Source: Nemertoderma westbladi
Taxonomy: Eukaryota; Xenacoelomorpha; Nemertodermatida; Nemertodermatidae
Direction of reading: 5' to 3'
DNA length: 46,002 nt
Assembly (NCBI GenBank): GCA_032718475.1
Contig: JAUCBJ010007334.1
Span: 1-46,002, forward strand
The translations under genes and the position numbers were made by a program. The first letter of the stretch is position 1. Each line of letters begins with the position of its first letter. Below are positions 21,241 to 31,760 of this stretch, piece by piece. Below the pieces are notes generated by a model. The model was not told where the DNA came from and searched no databases. It saw only the letters and a program-made list of their open reading frames with translations.

Positions 21241-21760
21241 TACATTTACATTTTGGAGTGTGTGTGCGTGTCATTGTGTGTGTGTGCGTGTCATGATGTG
21301 TGTGTGCGTGTCATGATATGTATGTGCGTGTCATGATATGTGTGTGTGTGTCAGTGTGTGTGTGTGCGTGTCATGATATGTGTGTGCGTGTCATGATATG
21401 TGTGTGCGTGTCATTGTGTGTGTGTGTGCGTGTCATGATATGTGTGTGCGTGTCATGATATGTGTGTGTGTGTCATTGTGTGTGTGTGCGTGTCATGATA
21501 TGTGTGTGCGTGTCATGATATGTGTGTGCGTGTCATTGTGTGTGTGTGCGTGTCATGATATGTGTGTGCATGTCATGATATGTGTGTGCGTGTCATGATA
21601 TGTGTGTGCGTGTCATGATATGTGTGTGCGTGTCATGATATGGTTGTTTGTGTCATTGTGTGTGTGTGCGTGTCATGATATGTGTGTGCATGTCATGATA
21701 TGTGTGTGCGTGTCATGATATGTGTGTGCGTGTCATGATATGTGTGTGCGTGTCATGATG
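21241..21760. repeat. 20-bp minisatellite, left arm
   Basis: About 25 units of tgtgtgtgcgtgtcatgata with occasional tgtcattgtg variants. The Cys/Val/Met-rich reading frame it produces is not a gene. Confidence 0.95.
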
Positions 21761-22249
21761 ATTGTCATGCCCCGTAATGGTCAAAATAAAAAGGCGGGAA
21801 ATTCAATCAAATATTTTCAACTGACTGGTAGAATCTAAATTCTGTACCGGTAGATAATCACTACACGCCTAGGCCCGTACTGCAGTACTGTCTTACTATA
21901 GTAGGCAGGTAGGCTACCAGTAGTAATTACTGAAGTACAGTAGCAGTTGACCTGTCTGAACTAAGAATCAACATTTATGTCCACAATTATGACAAAACTT
22001 TGAAGCTTCAACAAGTTCACCTGCGCAATTACTACAAAACATCATGTGTCCTGTCAGTCTGTTAATTGGCCCATTGCTGAGCTATGATTTAGTTTAAACT
22101 ACAACAGTGCCGGTACACAACCGGAAGCCTACTGCCCTTATGATTTCTTACAGAATTTCAGCAGGGCCTTCATATGAAGGCCCTGATTTCAGCAATCAGT
22201 AATTGATTGAATTTCCCGCCTTTTTATTTCGACCATTACAGGGCATTAA

Positions 22250-22572
22250 AATCATCATGACACGCACACACATAACATGACACGCACACACATATCATGA
22301 CACGCACACACATATCATGACATGCACACACATATCATGACACGCACACACATATCATGACACACACACACATATCATGGACACGCACACACATCATGAA
22401 ACGCACACACATATCATGACACGCACACACATATCATGACACACACACACATCATGACACGCACACATACACAATGACACCCACACACCTATCATGACAC
22501 GCAGACACATATCATGACACGCACACACATATCATGACACGCACACACACACAATGACACGTACACACACTC
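22250..22572. repeat. 20-bp minisatellite, right arm (inverted)
   Basis: About 16 units of tatcatgacacgcacacaca, the reverse complement of the left-arm array. The two arrays differ in copy number, so they have expanded or contracted independently. Confidence 0.95.
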
Positions 22573-22749
22573 CAAGTGGTATTTCTAGTCTGGTATTCTA
22601 GTAGAAGTAGTACATACCAGCATGTACTGATGTAGGCCTATTGCGTCGCTGCTACCTGTCACTCCATATTACAACTTTGTTAGATTCCAACAGTAGAACC
22701 CGTATTCCCTCACGTAGTCTTAAACCACCCGATACTAACCTAACAAGCA

Positions 22750-23625
22750 ATGCCTCCCAAGAGTCTCGACCACCGAATGGATGCACTTGAACGCACACTA
22801 CTCCAAATCTCCACGAACCTGAGCGGTATCAACTCCCAACTAAACCCTTCCGACGGCTCCCCGTCCCTTACCAAAGCTCTAGCTGATCTCAAACACGAAA
22901 ACAATATGTTGCGCTCTGAGAATGCCGAGCTCGCTAAACAGATTCAAGAGTCCAACTTGAAGATCGCCAAGGTTGAATATGCAAATGATGAGCTCGCCCA
23001 ATACGGGCGGCGTTCCAACGTTTTAATCCACGGTGTCGTTGAAAAGAATCGCATGGACGACGAAGTTATGATTAAGAAAATTATGACTATCTGTTCAATT
23101 GATCAATCAGAAATAGATGTTTGGCACCGACTCGGTCGTCCATTGCAAAATAAACCTCGGCCGATCGTTGTTAGATTTATTCGTCACTCAACACGTTTCC
23201 AGGTTTTCGCACATAAAGGAGAATTCGACAAAGGAACTTACCCTACGGACCATTTGACACCATTACGAGCAGCCCTACTTGGAGAGACGATAAAGTTAAA
23301 GAAGAATGGTGAAGTTTTTGCTGCGTATTCATACAACGGTACAATCCAAATACGGTTGTCCAAGGATTCCCAGCCAGTTGCTATAGCTTCCAACGCTGAC
23401 ATCGAGAAAATTCGTAACCAATCGTCGCGCCCAAATAGGCCTATGCCGAACTCAAAAAAGAGAGTAACCAACCCTACCTCATCCCCAAGACAAACCAGAA
23501 GTCTGACTAGATCTGACCCATCTGCTTGCCCCAACTCATCGCCGTCCAAATCTTACTATTCTCCACTAAATGACAACCCCCAATCAATATACGATGACTA
23601 CGAGAGCGGAGACCAAACGATATGA
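22750..23625 (+). CDS. ORF1 protein: coiled-coil RNA-binding retrotransposon protein
   Basis: 291 codons from an ATG (MPPK start). Residues 8-85 are a heptad-rich coiled coil (DALERTLLQI, ADLKHENNMLRSENAELAKQ), expected to oligomerise. Residues 87-145 (RRSNVLIHGV, IDVWHRLGR, RPIVVRFIR) match the RRM-like core of L1/CR1-type ORF1 proteins. Residues 169-212 (LTPLRAALLGETIKLKKNGE and following strands) match the C-terminal domain. The tail (225-291) is Pro/Ser/Arg-rich and probably disordered. ORF1 proteins of this type coat the element RNA and act as nucleic-acid chaperones in the ribonucleoprotein; that role is inferred from family. It is followed by ORF2 in another frame. Confidence 0.85.
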   Translation: MPPKSLDHRMDALERTLLQISTNLSGINSQLNPSDGSPSLTKALADLKHENNMLRSENAELAKQIQESNLKIAKVEYANDELAQYGRRSNVLIHGVVEKNRMDDEVMIKKIMTICSIDQSEIDVWHRLGRPLQNKPRPIVVRFIRHSTRFQVFAHKGEFDKGTYPTDHLTPLRAALLGETIKLKKNGEVFAAYSYNGTIQIRLSKDSQPVAIASNADIEKIRNQSSRPNRPMPNSKKRVTNPTSSPRQTRSLTRSDPSACPNSSPSKSYYSPLNDNPQSIYDDYESGDQTI

Positions 23626-23815
23626 AACTCAGGAATACCAACAAACGTTCTCCTGCCGAGCTTTACTGCTCACTACCGATATACGGTACACTATTTTTCG
23701 CAATATGATGTGTTAATTGGAACGTAATACTGTAATAACTTACATTCAAGGCTGTATCAACATACTATAGTAAATAGGTTTTTTCAATAAAATAGTACGG
23801 TAATTTGACTGGTGA

Positions 23816-26800
23816 CAACGGCAGTCGCAATATTTTGCCTGCAGTGTTAAATCTGTAGCCAAAATATCCTCCCTCCCCCAAGCACCAACCCCTTGCTGTG
23901 CGTTTTGCTTTACAGCTTTCAATATAACTGACCCCCATTTTATATGTAGCCTATGCCAATCAATATTTCACGTGCCGTGTGGCTCACACTTAAGCACACA
24001 CGATTTAACAAATCAAACTAGTCTAAATGAACTATGCATTTTTTGTAAAACCGAAACTTTTCCTTTTTATAATATTAATAATGATGATGAAGATATTTTT
24101 TCCCCAAATTTCACACCAACTGTACCACCTAACGAATTTTTGTTCTTAAACCAAACATTCTCTAATATTGATCCGGACCAAAACTTAACTAAAATGACTT
24201 TTGACAAAGGACCGCTCACACCTGAATATTTTCAGTCTGAATTCAATTCCCCCACAACCTCAAACAAAAAGTCATTTTCAGTCTTTCACTTAAACTGCTG
24301 CAGCCTACCTTTTAATTTCGATTCGATCGACACCTTTCTCCAAACTCTAAATTTTAAATTTGACATACTAACCTTTACCGAGACCTTTTTTAATGCCGAT
24401 TCCCCATTAGGTCTTTTTAAATTTCATGGTTATCATGATAAACCAATTCTTTGCAATAGGCAGACTGGAAATACCAGACGCGGTGGTACTGCTATTTATG
24501 TGAGCGACTCTTTGGAAATGGCCGAATGTCCCGAGTTCCAGATTGCAGGCCTTGAAAATTCATGGATTAAAATCGCCAGACCTGGATTCAAATCTATTAC
24601 AATAGGCACGATTTACCGCACCGATGCTATTTCACCAGCTGACTTCAACATTTTACTTAACTCTACACTTAACAAACTTACAAACAAAAACTTAGATACT
24701 ATTATTACTGGAGATATTAATATTGACCTACTGAAAACTAAAAACACACAGAAGGATTACATTAACTTGCTAAATTCTTACGGTTTTATACAAATACTCA
24801 ATCACCCAACTCGAATTGATCCTAAACATAATTCTGAAACCCTCCTCGATCATATAATCACAAACATAAACTCCTCTGTCTCTAATGCGGGCTCATTCAA
24901 TTGTAAAATTGGAAACTCCGACCACCAAGCCACATTCATAGTCATACAAAAGTTTAATTGTATTTTTAACGAACCCAAACCACGCACTACCTTTGACTTT
25001 TCTAAATTTAGTAAACGCGCCTTTCTTCAGGACATTAAGACAGACACTATCTGGACTTACACCGACAATGCTATACCTCTCCGCACTAAATTCGACACTT
25101 TTCACAAAGACCTCACAAGAATTTGTACATCACATTTACCGACGAAACCGCTTACTCATAAGACTCGGCCCCTTAAACCGTGGCTATCTGAAAACTTACT
25201 AAAATCTATTCGGACAAAGGACAAACTATACCGTAACTACCTGAAAAACCGAACTGACACCAACCGACAACTCTTTACTTCATACCGCAACCGTTTAACC
25301 TCCACTCTTAGGGCCGCTGAAAAAAACTTTTTTTCCCAACAATTTGACCGTAACTCCAACAACATCCGCAAGACTTGGTCCATTATTAATTCCGCCCTGC
25401 ACAAATCGTCTTCCAAATGTTCTCCTAAAAAATTGATTATTAAAACAAACAATGAAACTCAAATCATTTCAGATCCTAAAGAAATAGCAGAAAAATTTAA
25501 CAGTCACTTTGCAATGGTTGGATCGTCATTACAGAACACGCTAACCCAGAGGCCTACCTCCTCCCCCCTACGTCATATTTCTCACACCCGCGCGAATTCA
25601 TTTTGCCTCTCTGAAACCTCTCCAATTGAGATCCAATACAAAATTCTCAACCTAAAATTAAATTGTAGCTCCAATGACCCTTTTCCACCAAAACTCATAC
25701 GACTGGCCGCTGAACCTCTTTCTTACCATTTATACAATCTTTTTAATCTTTCTATTGTCCGCGGTTTCTTTCCGGATTCCTTAAAAACTGCCAAAGTGAT
25801 TCCAATTTACAAATCCGATGATATAACTGATCCCAACAATTACCGCCCCATATCTCTCTTACCCATTATCAGTAAAATTCTAGAACAAATTCTTAACGAC
25901 CAATTGCAAACATACCTTATAAAATACAACATTATTTCCATATCTCAATATGGTTTCCGCAATAAGACTTCTACTTCGCACGCCTTACTCTCCATCACTG
26001 AAAAAATATATGCCATGCTTGATTCCCACCAATCAATTTGTGCCGTATATATTGATCTTAAAAAAGCCTTTGACACCGTGGACCACAAGATTCTTATACG
26101 GAAGCTTGAAGCCTACGGTGTCAGGGGCCCCCCATTACATCTCTTCTCTGACTTTCTTGCTAATCGTAACCAATTTGTTTCGATTGACAGCATCCACTCA
26201 ACCCTTCAACCCATAAATTGCGGCGTCCCACAAGGCTCTGTTTTGTCCCCCACTTTATTTATAATTTTTATTAATGACCTTCCAAACGTGACTAACTTAC
26301 TGACCACACTATTTGCCGACGACACGACGTTACTCAACTCGCACACCAATATTCAGACCCTTCTCAATGACACAAACAATGAACTCACCAAACTAAACAG
26401 TTGGCTAATAGAAAATAAACTAATACTCAATTTAAAAAAAACCGAATATACTCTATTTACAAACCGTATCTTAAATAATGACAATCGTTTACCCACAATC
26501 GAAATTAATAACTCCTCTATACAAATTACCGACAACACAAAATTACTAGGCATCTGGCTTGATTCAAAACTCAGGTGGAAAACACACATAAATTATATCC
26601 TTAAAAAAATCTCTCAATCTTCTGGAATATTTTACAAGCTACGCCATATTTTTCCCTTACACATTCTCAGGACACTCTACTTCACCCTAATTCACCCATA
26701 CATCAACTACGGCATTATTCTATGGGGCAGCTCCGATAAATCGATACTCAAACCTTTACGCATTAAAATTAATAAACTGATACGGTGCATTACATTCTCC

Positions 26801-27154
26801 CACTATCAATCGTCCGCGTTACCACTTTACAAAGAACTAAAAATTTTACCTCTTAACAAACTATACGATCTCACTGTCGCCAACTTCATGTACGATATTC
26901 ATTCTCACACAATCTCAACCTCCTCCACGCTAGGCAAACTTTTCAGCAAACGTTCCATTTCACACAACTACAATACTCGTTCTTCTGCCCGAGGTGATTA
27001 TACAACCCCGCTTTTCAGGCTTACCTCCTCCCAACGTTCCGTGAGTTTTCGAGGTCCTGCCATCTGGAACTCTGTGCCACTTGACATTAGGATAAAAAAA
27101 TCAAAACCATCGTTTTCTGCTTTCTATAAAAAATTCTTATTCTCGACTTGTTAA
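23816..27154 (+). CDS. ORF2 protein: PHD finger, endonuclease, reverse transcriptase
   Basis: The frame is open from 23816, after a stop at 23813. Numbering from 23972 (codon 1, GTG): endonuclease landmarks N108 (FHLNCC), E137 (TFTET), GDIN 247-250, LLDHI 291-295, SDH 316-318. Reverse transcriptase: KVIPIYKSDD, NYRPISLL (623-630), YIDLKKAFD (D695), GVPQGSVLSP, FADD 781-784, LLG 858-860. The C-terminus HNYNTRS...F..WN.VP.DI is usual for the CR1/L2 group. All catalytic residues are present. The 52 codons upstream of 23972, with the first 25 after it, form a C4HC3 PHD-type finger: C28, C31, C44, C47, H52, C55, C74, C77 counted from 23816. No ATG precedes this finger; the first methionine in frame is at 24194, beyond it. 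Confidence 0.9.
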   Translation, partial: QRQSQYFACSVKSVAKISSLPQAPTPCCAFCFTAFNITDPHFICSLCQSIFHVPCGSHLSTHDLTNQTSLNELCIFCKTETFPFYNINNDDEDIFSPNFTPTVPPNEFLFLNQTFSNIDPDQNLTKMTFDKGPLTPEYFQSEFNSPTTSNKKSFSVFHLNCCSLPFNFDSIDTFLQTLNFKFDILTFTETFFNADSPLGLFKFHGYHDKPILCNRQTGNTRRGGTAIYVSDSLEMAECPEFQIAGLENSWIKIARPGFKSITIGTIYRTDAISPADFNILLNSTLNKLTNKNLDTIITGDINIDLLKTKNTQKDYINLLNSYGFIQILNHPTRIDPKHNSETLLDHIITNINSSVSNAGSFNCKIGNSDHQATFIVIQKFNCIFNEPKPRTTFDFSKFSKRAFLQDIKTDTIWTYTDNAIPLRTKFDTFHKDLTRICTSHLPTKPLTHKTRPLKPWLSENLLKSIRTKDKLYRNYLKNRTDTNRQLFTSYRNRLTSTLRAAEKNFFSQQFDRNSNNIRKTWSIINSALHKSSSKCSPKKLIIKTNNETQIISDPKEIAEKFNSHFAMVGSSLQNTLTQRPTSSPLRHISHTRANSFCLSETSPIEIQYKILNLKLNCSSNDPFPPKLIRLAAEPLSYHLYNLFNLSIVRGFFPDSLKTAKVIPIYKSDDITDPNNYRPISLLPIISKILEQILNDQLQTYLIKYNIISISQYGFRNKTSTSHALLSITEKIYAMLDSHQSICAVYIDLKKAFDTVDHKILIRKLEAYGVRGPPLHLFSDFLANRNQFVSIDSIHSTLQPINCGVPQGSVLSPTLFIIFINDLPNVTNLLTTLFADDTTLLNSHTNIQTLLNDTNNELTKLNSWLIENKLILNLKKTEYTLFTNRILNNDNRLPTIEINNSSIQITDNTKLLGIWLDSKLRWKTHINYILKKISQSSGIFYKLRHIFPLHILRTLYFTLIHPYINYGIILWGSSDKSILKPLRIKINKLIRCITFSHYQSSALPLYKELKILPLNKLYDLTVANFMYDIHSHTISTSSTLGKLFSKRSISHNYNTRSSARGDYTTPLFRLTSSQRSVSFRGPAIWNSVPLDIRIKKSKPSFSAFYKKFLFSTC

Positions 27155-27496
27155 TTCTTTGACCCCAATAAAACCGCCAAAAGGAATATTGATTGACTTT
27201 TCACTCAGTGCCAATCTATATAAAAAAAATACACCAGCAAACGCACCCCCCCCCCCCCCCCCCCCCCTCTCCTACTGCCAATGGAACCATCGCCCTCACG
27301 GCACTAGCTTTCTGCTATTAGTTTGGGCGATGCTTCACAATATTTAAAATACAATATGTTTTTTTCTGTGCAATATTAACAGTGGCACAAGGAATGAATA
27401 AACTTGAAACTTGAATCCAAAATGTAAATGTATAGCACAGTTGCGACACACATTGTGTGTGTGAAATGATGACCGCTATGGGCTTCCGTATCTGGT

Positions 27497-28570
27497 AGCC
27501 TCGTGATAGATGCGGTTATTGATTGAAGGCTGTTAGTAAGATTACCTACCAATCTAATAAAACCATATATGGTAATAATTCACTTGGAGCTTCCCTAAGC
27601 CTTATCATTGGTCGTTACATTGAGTTATTCGAACTGTCCGGTACACTGATATTCCTCTGGCAGTTCTATTGGCGGGTTGTGATTGGCTTGCTGACTGGAA
27701 TTGGATCTAGCTTCAGTCAGTTCATGAGCTATATAATTAAATATTCAGTTGCTATACTTCATTCGTTATTGAATTTTGTTATCTCGCAAATATTTGGCAA
27801 ATTATAGATAATTATTATTTGCGTATTTTTTCTCCGTGTTTTTTCTCTGTATTAACAATAAAACTTCAAAGGTAAGTTTAATGTTACCCAAGGTGGTTTG
27901 CACTTGCAGATTCAGATAAACATGCTTGCCTGTTGGACTGTTCTGATACTGCAGTACTTGGTACATTACTGCATTAAAGCCTTATGTTTTTGAATGAATA
28001 GGTCAATGTTTGTGTCCCTGGCAGAACTATTTTGTTGTGTTAGAACTGCTACCATAGGCCTACCTACCTGCCGGTCCTACCTAACTAGCACCTTCGCAAG
28101 CAGTCTAGCGGCTGAAAGGCCAAAGTTGATGTTTTTTTATTACCAGTCAGCCAGTAGTGACCTGCCGATAGTCCTCCAGGTACGTATCGGTAATTTTTTT
28201 TTATAAGCGGCGTAGCATATTTCAGCACCAGCTACCGGAAGCCCGGCACAAATTTAAATGCTGCGCCAAACGTAATGCGTAATGTAACAGTTTTGAATGC
28301 GCCAGCACCTTTTCCGGCGTAGGACTGTAGGACATTTCTGTGCCAACTCGTTGCATCAGTCTGTCAGTGAGCCAGGCCCAAGTTTAAATGCTCAGCAGCA
28401 GAACGTGTACAACGTACTGACGAACTCACTGACACAGGTCAGGCTGCAAACGACCACTGAACCGCGCACAACGCCTGCGCACAATTTTTCAGCCGCGCAA
28501 TATCGGACAGCTGATATACCGCGCATGCACCGAAAAAAACTCACACTTTACATTCTAACAATGTAAAGGA
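27497..28570. other. Spacer, no supported gene
   Basis: The 27523-27807 frame is hydrophobic but has no ATG near its start, and a stop lies just upstream. A caataaaact polyadenylation-like word occurs near 27856. No motif supports a protein. Confidence 0.4.
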
Positions 28571-28870
28571 AAAACATACGCGAGTGAAGCGAGCAACACT
28601 TCTTCCATTAACATAGCAAAATGAAAAAGAAACGCGAGCAAAAACTCAAAAGTAATCTAAATTTTTTCATTCTAACAGTGCAAAATGAAAAAGAAACGCA
28701 AGAAAAACTCAAAGTGAGCGAAATTTTTTCATTCTAACAGTGAAAAATGAAAAAGAAACGCGAGCAAAACTCAAAGCAGCAAAGAGAGCGAAATTTTTTC
28801 ATTCTTGAGAGTGCAAAATGTAAAGAAACGCGAGCGAATGGAGCGAATTCTTTTGTGGCAAATTATTTTT
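28560..28870. repeat. ~62-bp tandem repeat, about four copies
   Basis: Units read aaaatgaaaaagaaacgcga followed by gcaaaaactcaaa and attttttcattctaacagtg, starting near 28618, 28680, 28745 and 28815. The cattctaacagtgaaaaatg segment is near-palindromic and could form a small hairpin in each unit. Confidence 0.85.
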
Positions 28871-30040
28871 CTCACTTTGAATGCATGTAAACTTTTTTAG
28901 GCCTCATCCATCTGTACTGTAACCAGGTACCCCTGTATGCGCACTTTACGACTTTTGATCTTTTGGACAGAATACTGCAGTACTGCGCACTTTTGTTGTC
29001 TTTCACATAATTTCGCGCACTTTTATTTCAATTCCGCGCGCTTTTACCGCGCACTATTTCAAATACGCGTGCAAAGCATTGCGATTTTTGCACTTCATTT
29101 GCAGCCTGGGACACAGGTACATTGGCTGCCGGCAACTTTACATTGGGTGCATTACTCCATTTTTTAAACTCCATAAATTTAACTTTAGCAGGTAACCAAT
29201 ATTTGTATTTTTAATAGGATTTAGTTTGAACAACACCAAATTAGTAACTTAATGTATTAATATACATAATTTCAATTGATTATTGCTTTTTAATTCGTGT
29301 TAATTTTGGTAGTAGTGTCACATATTGCGAATATTTAAAAAAATATTATCATTAGTATCAGTAATAGTAATAATTTTTACTTTCAGTAGGAAGGCCAGCA
29401 TATGGTATGAAGACGCCCTGGCCTTCTTCGCTGGCGGCTGAGAAGTTAGTGACTTAGTTTTCTTTACGGCGCAAGTTACACTTAGGACCATTGCCGCCAT
29501 ATGGTGGCCCTCTAAAATGATAAAACATAAGTTTATTAGTTATGGGGGCGTTCATAAAGTATGTCACGCAAATTTTCCAGTTGTTTGACCTCCCTCCCCC
29601 ATAATAGAATAGAATAGAATAGAATAGAAAGTGAAACATTTGGACTGAAGTAGTTCTTACTAAAAGCCTATATATACATACTTTAGCAGCTTCAAACTAC
29701 AGTACTACATTAGGGTGGAGTGAAAAATACTTTTTTCTTCAAATTAAGTTGGTTTAGTGAAAAAGATGAAAAAGACGAAAATGATATATACCAAGTTTCA
29801 CAATAATATTTTAAAATGTTCGTTCAGTCTCCAACCGGGGTTAAGAATTTTAAAAAAATTTAAACTTTTTCAAAAAAGCCCGTAACGTTTCATTATTATC
29901 CTTAAATATTTTTGTGTTCCAATTAAGTTGGGTTAGGTGTGAAATGGGTGGTTTTTCCGTCATATACGAAAATTGCCAAGTTTTACAAAAATATTTCAAC
30001 ATATTTCATCTCCAATCTCTGCCGGTACCGGTCCCCAGTC
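28871..30040. other. Spacer with short repeats
   Basis: 28930-29060 has five gcgcactttt-like words in ~30-bp spacing. 29603-29628 is a (tagaa)n pentanucleotide run. No gene is supported. Confidence 0.5.
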
Positions 30041-30041
30041 T

Positions 30042-30192
30042 GTCGGGCACTTTTGCAAATTTGGCATTGATCCGAATGATGGGCCATCTCTTGCATCTGT
30101 TACATTTTCGGCTCGTAGAGAAGATATAGTGAGTGGGTTTGGATTATTGCCTACTCTGGCAAAGTGGCCTGTGTTACTTCGAATGGATGTGG
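30042..30192 (+). CDS. Possible internal exon (unrecognised)
   Basis: Between an AG acceptor after a pyrimidine-containing stretch (ccggtccccag, 30041) and a gttagt donor near 30193, the frame reads SVGHFCKFGIDPNDGPSLAS, then VTFSARREDIVSGFG and a hydrophobic LLPTLAKWPVLLRMD end. The frame is open, the codon use is ordinary and the donor is the same type as that of the OB-fold exon. The family is not recognised, and it might be a chance open frame. Confidence 0.25.
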
Positions 30193-30446
30193 TTAGTTTT
30201 TTTAATTATATTTTTTTCTATTTATTTATTATACACTATTACTGTATATAAATAAAATATTCCATTCAAGGAACTTGCCTGGCAAATCAGTGATGCTTTC
30301 CTTTGTATATTTCTGTCAAACCCTGTTTAACATTCCGACAGGAGTGACGCGCATATGGGAAATCATTTATAGTCTTTCGGTTAAAACAAGAAATGGCAAC
30401 ATCATACTTCCTAAACGGTGATGTTGAGGTGGTGAAACCTTGTATA

Positions 30447-30965
30447 TTGTGGGGCGAGCCACGAAGTTGGCGGAGCCTTAGCGAATTGACACTGTTAGGG
30501 GGTGGGTCAATTTATGCAAATAGTTGTCGTCGTCGTCGTCGTCGTCGTTGTCGTCGTCGTCGTTGTCGTCGTCGTCGTTGTCGTCGTCGTTACGATTTTG
30601 ACATGCTAATAACTTTGTCGGATTTAAAGCTGCCAAGTTGAAAATTTGTAGGTATCAATATGAGCAAAAGTTGAGATTTTTGAGAGACTTTCAGACACCA
30701 TCAGTGCAATGGTCTCCCGCTAGAGGGCCACATGTCTAAACATTAAATGCCCTCCCATTTCTTTGCTTTTAATCCGTTTAAGCTGAAACTTGGCAGATAT
30801 GTATTAGACCATTAGCTGTGACTTTCAAGGGAGGCGAATCCATCTGCAGTTCTCCAGTCTGCCGCTAGAGGGCCAACGTGACTATTTGCATAAATTGACC
30901 TACCCCCTAACAGTGTCAATTCGCTAAGGCTCTGCCAACTTCGTGCTGCGCGAAGTCCCCACTTC
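30447..30965. mobile_element. Element with 65-bp inverted repeats around a GTC-repeat core
   Basis: 30460-30524 (cacgaagttggc to tatgcaaatagt) is repeated in reverse complement at 30881-30945 with few mismatches. Between them is a (gtc)n run and ~290 bp of other DNA with two ccgctagagggcc words. The outer edge of the left arm (30447-30481, tgtggggcgagccacgaag) is a dispersed motif also at 16889-16922 and 44132-44165. This looks like a hairpin-type non-autonomous DNA transposon. No clear target duplication was found. Confidence 0.65.
30522..30592. repeat. (GTC/GTT) trinucleotide repeat
   Basis: About 23 triplets of gtc with regular gtt interruptions (gtcgtcgtcgtcgtt blocks). One frame gives an Arg/Cys run that is not a gene. 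Confidence 0.95.
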
Positions 30966-31559
30966 GTGTTGGATTAATCTATGCGCTTAACTATAAATTT
31001 CCAGAGGAGTTCTACGAATTCTTAGGCTGCACCATATGTGGAATCGCCCCAAGTGGGGCAAAGGCCCGAACATTGCGGGCGAAATTAATATCTAATTTCT
31101 GATATAACTACTTACTGATATTTCTGATCAGCACATCCAAGCCCGGTGTTGTTGTCTTTGTTTTTATTGTTATCCATAGGTTACCGCTAGGCCTTGATGT
31201 AACTATAAATGTGCTCTCATTGTTTTCGTGTTACCCCTAGATATAAACTATAATTGTATATTTGAAAATGAATATTTTAATAATAATAAATATAATTTGT
31301 TAATATATTTAAATAGAAATATTTTTAACATTAATATAATATAAACAAAATGTCTCTCTTTGCTGCCCTCATGGGACAATGAAAATCTGAAATTTACATT
31401 ATTTTTCTCATTTTATTCATATCGGAATCAAGCCAAATTTTTACATATACTGGTTGTTTGGGGTGCTGATTCGTTTTAAAAACATTTCAAAGCACGTCGA
31501 TAACTAAAAGTGACAGTTTTCGGCTATGTGGGCGTGGGGGTAAAAAATTAGGTTCAACC
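30966..31559. other. AT-rich spacer
   Basis: No gene or repeat recognised. Confidence 0.5.
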
Positions 31560-31760
31560 TTGCTGTATTGGTTGCATTGAAATCACATCTCCCGCAGATC
31601 GTGGGTTCGATCCTCACATGAGGCAGGGTAGTTTTCGTTTCGGCATGAATGTTTTGAAGGGACCAGCCAGGGCGCATCTCTGCCTTGCATCCAAGTGGTA
31701 GCTAAATCGACTGGAGTTTCCTCTGGGGAGTAAATTTCAGGGGGGACCACACAGGTTTTT
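31560..31760 (+). repeat. Possible tRNA-derived SINE relic
   Basis: 31599-31616 reads gtgggttcgatcctcac. It has a 5-bp stem and a 7-base ttcgatc loop like a tRNA T-arm/B-box. Read on the other strand it gives the EDRTHDLR peptide shadow often seen over tRNA-derived SINEs. The upstream DNA does not fold into a full cloverleaf and no strong A box is seen, so this is not a functional tRNA gene. Confidence 0.35.

Larger units (their letters stand above)
22571..27420 (+). mobile_element. Full-length CR1/L2-like non-LTR retrotransposon
   Basis: The element spans 22576-27415 (4840 bp). It is flanked by a 5-bp direct repeat tccaa at 22571-22575 and 27416-27420. Removing the element and one repeat yields cacactccaaaatgtaaatg, which is what the intact left arm of the host foldback element shows in reverse at about 21240-21260, so the boundaries are well fixed. 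The layout is 5' UTR, ORF1, a ~190-bp gap, ORF2, and a 3' UTR with a C22 tract (27246-27267) ending in aataaacttgaaacttgaa. The short repeated tail in place of poly-A is typical of CR1/L2-group elements. Both ORFs are undamaged, suggesting a recent insertion. Confidence 0.9.
21177..27496. mobile_element. Long-inverted-repeat (foldback) element, split by a retrotransposon
   Basis: The termini are inverted: left arm from 21183 (tacggaagcccatagcgg) and right arm ending at 27490 (ccgctatgggcttccgta). Both are bordered by tctggt (21177-21182 and 27491-27496), a candidate 6-bp target duplication. Each arm has about 75 bp of unique terminal DNA, a 20-bp minisatellite, and an inner segment (cgtaatggtcaaaataaaaa versus its complement at about 22207-22250) that leads into a ~380-bp unpaired centre. 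Without the insertion at 22576-27415 the element is about 1.46 kb. It encodes nothing. The 6-bp duplication and long arms recall foldback or Polinton-type ends, but the class is undetermined. Confidence 0.8.

Noticed and set aside
21380-21598. 72-codon Cys/Val/Met-rich frame
   Set aside because: It is the 20-bp minisatellite read as protein.
23238-23549. 103-codon minus-strand frame
   Set aside because: Antisense shadow of ORF1 of the CR1-like element.
27523-27807. Hydrophobic 94-codon frame that looks like a membrane protein
   Set aside because: No ATG near its start, immediate upstream stop, and no motif or promoter; composition follows local AT-richness.
31599-31616. tRNA gene
   Set aside because: Only a T-arm-like stem-loop is present; no complete cloverleaf or strong A box, so at most a tRNA-derived repeat.
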